DNA of 10,194 nucleotides from JBOHHR01 sp050740975 (GTDB lineage Bacteria; Pseudomonadota; Gammaproteobacteria; JBOHHR01): contig JBOIEE010000100.1 of NCBI GenBank assembly GCA_050740975.1, forward strand, positions 1 through 10,194. Direction: 5' to 3'. Positions 6,815-10,194 of this stretch are shown piece after piece (within the stretch, counting starts at the first letter, position 1; each line of letters opens with the position of its first letter). Both the position numbers and the translations under genes were made by a program. The notes beneath the pieces were generated by a model, which saw only the letters and a program-made list of their open reading frames with translations, was not told the DNA's origin and searched no databases.

Positions 6815-7052
6815 CTCGGTGCTGAGTCATCTCAGCCCCTTTAAGCGCCGCGAGGGCCGAAGTACCGGCGCTGGTCGAAAGACTCACAGGCCCCTATGTT
6901 GGGGCGCTATGATGTGCCCCCTTGACCTCGAGCGGGAGAGGTACGCCTCGGCCCCGCTCCGATTATCTGTCGTGTCGCCCTGAGCAGCGGCTGGACAGAT
7001 CCTCTCCGGCACGCCCCGAATTTTTGGGGCGAGGGTTTCGTTCGCCATCGTT

Positions 7053-7130
7053 TGGTGCAGTGGACCTGTCTCTACGCGCGCCCAAGCGCCGCAGAGACAG
7101 GCGCGCTTGACCGCGCGCAGCCCTGCACCA
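7053..7130. repeat. Nested long-range inverted repeats
   Basis: TGGTGCAG (7053-7060) pairs with CTGCACCA (7123-7130), and inside it CCTGTCTCT (7065-7073) pairs with AGAGACAGG (7093-7101). All arms are perfect. The intervening DNA is GCGCGC-rich and can form further pairs. Two concentric perfect stems are unlikely by chance and suggest a folded RNA or cruciform. Confidence 0.6.
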
Positions 7131-7462
7131 GACGCCGCGATCTGAATACAGCAAGCGAACCTAAATTCGACCCAAATGCCTCTGCGACCAGCGCACGCAA
7201 ACAATTCCTCGGCTTGGGAGCCACCGTCCGTACCCCCAGCGCATAAAGCGCTATTGGGACGGCATGGGAAGACGTTTTCTGCCACCGGTTCGTTCATCTG
7301 CGGTGACGTTGAGTCGTCACCCTTCGTTGCGAAGTACGGAAGAGGGTTAGCGGTCCATGGAAGTTCAGACGACGGGACCGAGGCGGCAGGCCTTTCCCTG
7401 CTTAACACTAAACACGCTCGGGGGTAGCGCAACGCGATAGCAACTTTTTATGAGGAGTTGAG

Positions 7463-7774
7463 ATGAACGAACTATTGACCGTGGAGGACCTCGCTGAGCT
7501 ACTGCATAAATCGCCCCACTCGGTGCGCCATGATGCGACGCGCAATCCGAGCGCGCTGCCACCGATTTGCCGAATGCCGAAGACGCGGCGGCTACTGTGG
7601 CGGCGAATAGATGTGGAAGACTGGCTCGCACAGCACGTGACTACCGAAGTGCCGGGACATTCTGGCCCCGCGAACGGCTGGCTAACCAATTGGTTAGGTG
7701 GTACGGAGAAAAAACGGGGGATGGGGCGTCCCACGAAGGCGGAGCAGATCGCTAAGCGGGGAGAAAATCCATGA
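7463..7774 (+). CDS. AlpA/excisionase-like HTH regulator
   Basis: 103 residues. Residues 3-58 form a MerR/excisionase-like (HTH_17, AlpA-type) DNA-binding domain: LLTVEDLAELLHKSPHSVRHD is the HTH, and RRLLWRRIDVEDWLAQH is the typical wing and closing helix ending the domain. The C-terminus holds KKRGMGRPTKAEQIAKR, with an AT-hook-like RGMGRP core. Such proteins activate integrase/excisionase genes in P4-like and phage-satellite elements. The start is backed by GAGGAG just upstream. The stop overlaps the ATPase start as ATGA, so the two form an operon. It could act on excision or on the downstream ATPase; the target is not shown. Confidence 0.8.
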   Translation: MNELLTVEDLAELLHKSPHSVRHDATRNPSALPPICRMPKTRRLLWRRIDVEDWLAQHVTTEVPGHSGPANGWLTNWLGGTEKKRGMGRPTKAEQIAKRGENP

Positions 7775-8799
7775 ACAGTGGGTATGCGCATAAGATGCAA
7801 CCCGATGTCATTGACCTTAGCCGGGGAGATGCTGGTGGTGCCGAACGTCCCTTGAGGGTTCTGGATGTTCACGAGTTCATGGCGATTGAGCTGCCAGAGC
7901 GTGAAGATCTCTTGTCGCCGTGGATGCAAACACAATCGCTCTCGATGATCTATGCCTGGAGAGGCGTCGGCAAAACCCATGTCGCTTTAGGGATCTCCTA
8001 CGCGGTGGCGAGCGGTGATACGTTTCTCGGCTGGACGGCGCCCAAACCACGTCAGGTGTTATTCATCGACGGAGAGATGCCGGCCGCCGCGTTGCAGGAA
8101 CGCCTCGCCGCGATCATCACCTCGGCTGAGCGCGAAGCACCACCGGGTATGCTTCGAATCGTCACGCCCGACTTACAGGGATCGTGCATGCCCGATCTCG
8201 CGACCTCCCGCGGACAGGCGGCAATTAACGCCGTGATCGAGGCTGATACCGCCCTCATCGTCGTGGATAACCTGTCTTGCCTCGTGCGCCGTAACGGCCG
8301 GGAAAACGAAGCAGAATCTTGGCTCAGCCTGGCGGAATGGGCGCTGTCACTACGCGCGCAGGGTAAATCCGTCCTCTTCATTCACCACGCCGGTAAAAAC
8401 GGCGACCAGCGTGGCACGAGCAAACGCGAGGACTTGCTCGATACGGTCATATGCCTACGACGACCTCCCCACTATCAGCCGCAGGATGGTGCGGTCTTCG
8501 AAATCCATTTCGAGAAATCGCGCCAGCTCTGTGGCACCCATGTTGAACCTTATGAGGCGCAGCTCTTGCACGATGACCAGGGTCGTTCGGTCTGGACCCT
8601 ACGGGCGATCGCCGACTCGACCATTGAATGCGTAGCCAAGCTCACCCAGGAAGGCCTATCGCAGAAGGAGATTGCCGATGAATTGCATATTCACAAATCG
8701 AACGTCTCCCGATCACTGCGCAAAGCCGAAGCACATGGCCTGCTCAAGAGGAGGACTCATGACCGCCCGAATCATCAAGTTGCGCGTTCAACGCGCTAA
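7771..8799 (+). CDS. RepA-like AAA ATPase with C-terminal HTH
   Basis: 342 residues. Walker A is AWRGVGKTH (62-70, K68-T69). VLFIDGEMP (96-104) carries a Glu (E102), and Walker B is ALIVVDN (161-167, D166). VLFIHHAGKNGDQRGTSKRE (201-220) followed by DLLDTVI is the conserved RecA-fold segment of RepA/AAA_25-type hexameric helicases, distantly like RSF1010 RepA. Residues about 283-326 form a winged or LuxR-like HTH (GLSQKEIADELHIHKSNVSRSL). It probably melts or unwinds a replication origin of the element, or otherwise moves on DNA. It starts within the stop of the AlpA-like gene (ATGA), with GGGGAG upstream. A 68-codon ORF starts inside its 3' end. It is intact. A regulatory rather than replicative ATPase role cannot be excluded. 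Confidence 0.82.
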   Translation: MNSGYAHKMQPDVIDLSRGDAGGAERPLRVLDVHEFMAIELPEREDLLSPWMQTQSLSMIYAWRGVGKTHVALGISYAVASGDTFLGWTAPKPRQVLFIDGEMPAAALQERLAAIITSAEREAPPGMLRIVTPDLQGSCMPDLATSRGQAAINAVIEADTALIVVDNLSCLVRRNGRENEAESWLSLAEWALSLRAQGKSVLFIHHAGKNGDQRGTSKREDLLDTVICLRRPPHYQPQDGAVFEIHFEKSRQLCGTHVEPYEAQLLHDDQGRSVWTLRAIADSTIECVAKLTQEGLSQKEIADELHIHKSNVSRSLRKAEAHGLLKRRTHDRPNHQVARSTR

Positions 8800-8965
8800 G
8801 GCACGCAACCGCGCAACTAACGATCTTCTGAGCGCAACGGTTGCACGCACGCCCACGCAACTCGTGCCCCTCAAAGCGTTAGCTGGTGCGGTCCTCGCCC
8901 GCAACCAGGCGCGCAACCGCGGCGCAACTGAGAGGCACAACTGCGCGCAACTGCGGCGCAACTGA
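8759..8965 (+). CDS. Small basic ORF, start inside the ATPase gene
   Basis: 68 codons from an ATG with a textbook AGGAGG five bases upstream, 40 bp before the ATPase ends. The product is basic and Arg/Ala/Asn-rich (MTARIIKLRVQRAKARNRA at the start), with no recognised domain. From about codon 15 the sequence consists of the CGCAAC repeat array, which passes through different frames, so the protein sequence is largely a by-product of the repeats. The strong ribosome site and coupling argue for translation; the repeat content argues that DNA function dominates. A longer in-frame start at 8672 has less support. Confidence 0.45.
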   Translation: MTARIIKLRVQRAKARNRATNDLLSATVARTPTQLVPLKALAGAVLARNQARNRGATERHNCAQLRRN

Positions 8966-9005
8966 GAGGCACAACTGCTGCGCAACTGCACGCGCGTATC
9001 GCAAC
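8804..9005. repeat. Phased CGCAAC repeat array (iteron-like)
   Basis: CGCAAC starts at 8804, 8812, 8833, 8856, 8900, 8912, 8923, 8946, 8957, 8981 and 9000, with CACAAC variants at 8936 and 8970. From 8900 to 8981 the spacings are 12, 11, 13, 10, 11, 13 and 11 bp, about one helical turn. A perfect 26-bp direct repeat occurs at 8919-8944 and 8953-8978. All copies point the same way. This is what an iteron origin or a multi-site operator looks like. Confidence 0.7.
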
Positions 9006-9262
9006 CGACTGCATCGGGCTCGCCTGGGCGTGTGCCCACGTACCGCATGATTTGCCGACGGAACGCGCGGTCCCAAAGGGCCGGCTATTGAGACGATCCC
9101 TTCCAGCGAGCATAGCTATCCCCGTGGGCCCACAGTCGCCGACGTGCGTCGGCCCGGCGCTTGGCTCGCGTGTAATAGGAGCACGCGAGCCGTCGCCGGC
9201 TGCGGACTGTGGACTACGGGGATAGCCCCCCCTCGGGCGCAGGCCTCCCGTCGAGCCACGTC
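8966..9262. other. Intergenic region between the small ORF and the integrase
   Basis: This 297-bp stretch holds the end of the repeat array, a small hairpin TGGGC-GTGT-GCCCA (9025-9038) and the large folded element at 9115-9226. No gene or clear promoter is visible. Confidence 0.5.
9115..9226. repeat. 112-bp multi-armed inverted-repeat structure
   Basis: The outer stem GCTATCCCCGT (9115-9125) pairs with ACGGGGATAGC (9216-9226). Next CCACAGTC (9130-9137) pairs with GACTGTGG (9205-9212). A side hairpin GCCGAC-GTGC-GTCGGC occupies 9138-9153. Then CCGGCG (9154-9159) pairs with CGCCGG (9194-9199), and GGCTCGCGTG (9163-9172) pairs with CACGCGAGCC (9182-9191) around the loop TAATAGGAG. All arms are perfect, about 41 base pairs in 112 bases. 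The left end also contains the palindrome GTGGGCCCAC. It stands directly before the integrase gene. Confidence 0.75.
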
Positions 9263-10048
9263 ATGCCACGCTTCGGAACAGGTCACGGGCCTGCAGGCGG
9301 GCGAAATTATGGTTTCGGCCGTTCCTTGGCCTACGCCGGTTTCAACACGGTGCGTGATAGCTTTGGCCACGGCCATTTTGCGAGCGTGCAGGCGCATGCA
9401 GAGCGTTGGAGAACGTTCGCCACGTGGGCAAAGCGACGGAATATCCGAGATACACGGGACATCGCCGGCGACACCATCAAGGCCTATGGGGCTTATCTTC
9501 GAGAACGCATTGAGCGCGAAGAGATGACGGTGAGTACCGCGCAGAACATCATATCGAGTATCAACGTGATCTTAGAATGGATGCGAGGCGAAAAACGCTT
9601 GTGGCATTCGCCGTCAGCTTTGGTCGGGCCACGGTCAACCGTGCGCACCGTGCCACCTCGGTGGATTGATCGCGATCAACTTGCGCGCCTTGTGGGAAGC
9701 CTTAGCTCTCACAGTGCCTACGGACAACACCTAGCCGCGATGGTGGGTCTCAGCCGTGAGCTCGGTTTGCGATGGCGGGAAACCGCACTGATCGAGGCGC
9801 GCAAGGCGTTGCAGCAAGCTGTGCGTGAGGGCAGGATACGCCTCGTTACCGGGACGAAGGGGCGTGTTCCCCGGGAAATCCCGGTCCGAACCGAGCGGCA
9901 GATCGAAGCGATAACTCGGGCGGAGCCAACAGCGGAGCCTCTGTCTGGGCCGATAGTGCCTATCGCAGTGAAGAAACCGAGCAGCGGCTTGGGGAGGCGG
10001 GCTTCAAGAGTCAGATCCACTACAAAGGCCAGCGAGGCAACCCGCTGA
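9263..10048 (+). pseudogene. Tyrosine recombinase (integrase), C-terminus replaced
   Basis: From the ATG at 9263 the protein has a SAM-like core-binding domain (RNYGFGRSLAYAG, HAERWRTFATWAKRRNIRD, STAQNIISSINVILEWM) and the first half of the catalytic domain: LSRELGLRWRETALIEA carries the box I Arg (codon 9770-9772), and VTGTKGRVPREIPV carries the beta-hairpin Lys. The HxxR, His/Trp and Tyr motifs are missing. After about 9925 the frame enters IS5-type transposase DNA in the wrong frame and stops at 10048, so the enzyme cannot be active. The frame extends up to a GTG at 9209, but that lies inside the inverted-repeat element and has no ribosome site, so I prefer 9263; its own Shine-Dalgarno is also weak. 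It resembles the Integrase_1 type of island recombinases. Confidence 0.75.
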
Positions 10049-10194
10049 GCGCGCACAAAAAGCGCCTCAACCGACTGCGCTCCACCATTCGCGCCCGGGT
10101 CGAGCATGTCTTTGGCTTCCAGCACAACTCCATGGGCGGCAAACTCATCCGCACCATAGGACTGGCCAGAGCCAAGACCAAGATCGCGTTGATG
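9922..10194 (+). pseudogene. IS5-family transposase, C-terminal fragment (runs off the window)
   Basis: In the frame with codon 9940-9942 the sequence reads SVWADSAYRSEETEQRLGEA, then PLSAHKKRLNRLRSTIRARV, EHVFGFQHNSMGGKLIRTIG and LARAKTKIALM. This is the end of an IS5-type DDE transposase: the Asp of WADSAY (codon 9952) is the second catalytic Asp, and the Glu of RARVEHVFG (codon 10102) lies in the Y-2-R-3-E motif. The N-terminal half with the first Asp is absent, because upstream DNA is integrase gene. No start codon or left IS end is present, so this is a remnant joined by deletion or recombination. The exact junction lies between about 9900 and 9940. Confidence 0.85.

Larger units (their letters stand above)
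6764..7321. ncRNA. Candidate structured RNA or hairpin-bearing DNA locus
   Basis: Stems in order, with both arms visible: GCCACTG/CAGTGGC (6764-6783); TTCGGCTTTT/AAAAGCCGAA (6792-6814); GCTGAG/CTCAGC (6821-6836); AGCGCCG/CGGCGCT (6844-6872); GCCCC/GGGGC (6890-6905); GAGCGGG/CCCGCTC with inner GAGG/CCTC (6930-6959), competing with GGAGAGG/CCTCTCC (6935-7007), which encloses ATCTGTC/GACAGAT (6965-7000); CGCCCC/GGGGCG (7012-7031); the nested pair at 7053-7130; CCGTCC/GGACGG with inner AGCGC/GCGCT (7224-7262); GGTGACG/CGTCACC (7302-7321). Strand and transcription are unknown. It lies upstream of a regulator-ATPase pair, so it could be a long RNA, a replication origin with folded single-strand sites, or a regulatory leader. 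I recognise no known RNA family. Confidence 0.45.
6476..7462. other. 987 bp without a convincing gene, rich in hairpins
   Basis: The first part (6476-6740) is unremarkable, with short ORFs lacking domains. From 6764 to 7321 stem-loops follow one another closely (listed separately). The longest reading frame, 182 codons on the minus strand (6884-7432), has no recognisable domain and crosses the palindromes. The last 60 bases carry the ribosome binding site of the AlpA-like gene (GAGGAG about 5 bases before the ATG). Confidence 0.6.

Noticed and set aside
6884..7432. 182-codon minus-strand ORF
   Set aside because: No recognisable domain, no ribosome site noted, Cys/Arg/Ala-rich, and it runs through the palindromes. 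It cannot be fully excluded without homologues.
8919..8978. CRISPR array
   Set aside because: Only two 26-bp copies separated by 8 bp, built from a shorter CGCAAC unit; there are no spacers.
9115..9226. Type I-E-like CRISPR repeats (GGGGATAGC ends)
   Set aside because: The two ends are inverted rather than direct, and the DNA between them pairs as stems; no array or cas gene is present.

Overview
The window reads as a proteobacterial, most likely gammaproteobacterial, chromosome. It joins a stretch of conserved housekeeping genes (1-5030) to the start of a mobile or accessory region inserted at a tRNA gene (about 5031 to the right edge). The lineage guess rests on UvrD matching the E. coli-type protein from its first residues to its C-terminal domain, on the cytochrome c5-type lipoprotein, on CreA and TldE, and on the fairly high GC content. 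I cannot name a genus.

Core part. On the minus strand lie the N-terminal part of a creA gene (cut by the window edge) and tldE/pmbA. uvrD diverges from tldE. uvrD converges on a small c-type cytochrome lipoprotein gene, and between those two sits a 212-bp element with terminal inverted repeats that looks like a MITE. A tRNA-Arg(CCG) gene with encoded CCA ends the core part.

Accessory part. Just after the tRNA are AT-rich DNA and four TTTGGCACA-type boxes in both orientations, as expected of an integrase attachment region. Next comes a two-gene HTH-MNT nucleotidyltransferase / HEPN toxin-antitoxin module with a perfect TACA-N2-TGTA operator palindrome over its likely promoter. Its HEPN gene has a one-base frameshift. 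Then follow nearly 1 kb without a convincing gene but full of perfect stem-loops (at least ten between 6764 and 7321), an AlpA-like regulator overlapping a RepA-like AAA ATPase by ATGA, a 68-codon ORF with a strong internal Shine-Dalgarno that runs into a helically phased CGCAAC repeat array, a 112-bp multi-armed cruciform-like structure, and a tyrosine recombinase gene whose C-terminus has been replaced by the 3' part of an IS5-family transposase.

How it may fit together (inference). tRNA target, AlpA-like regulator, RepA-like helicase/ATPase, iteron-like array and integrase resemble a small replicating integrative element, such as a phage satellite or integrated plasmid, carrying a toxin-antitoxin module. 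With the integrase truncated and the HEPN frameshifted, this copy is probably decaying. The most novel parts are the hairpin array upstream of the regulator, the phased repeat array and the folded element before the integrase. I did not recognise any of these as a known family.
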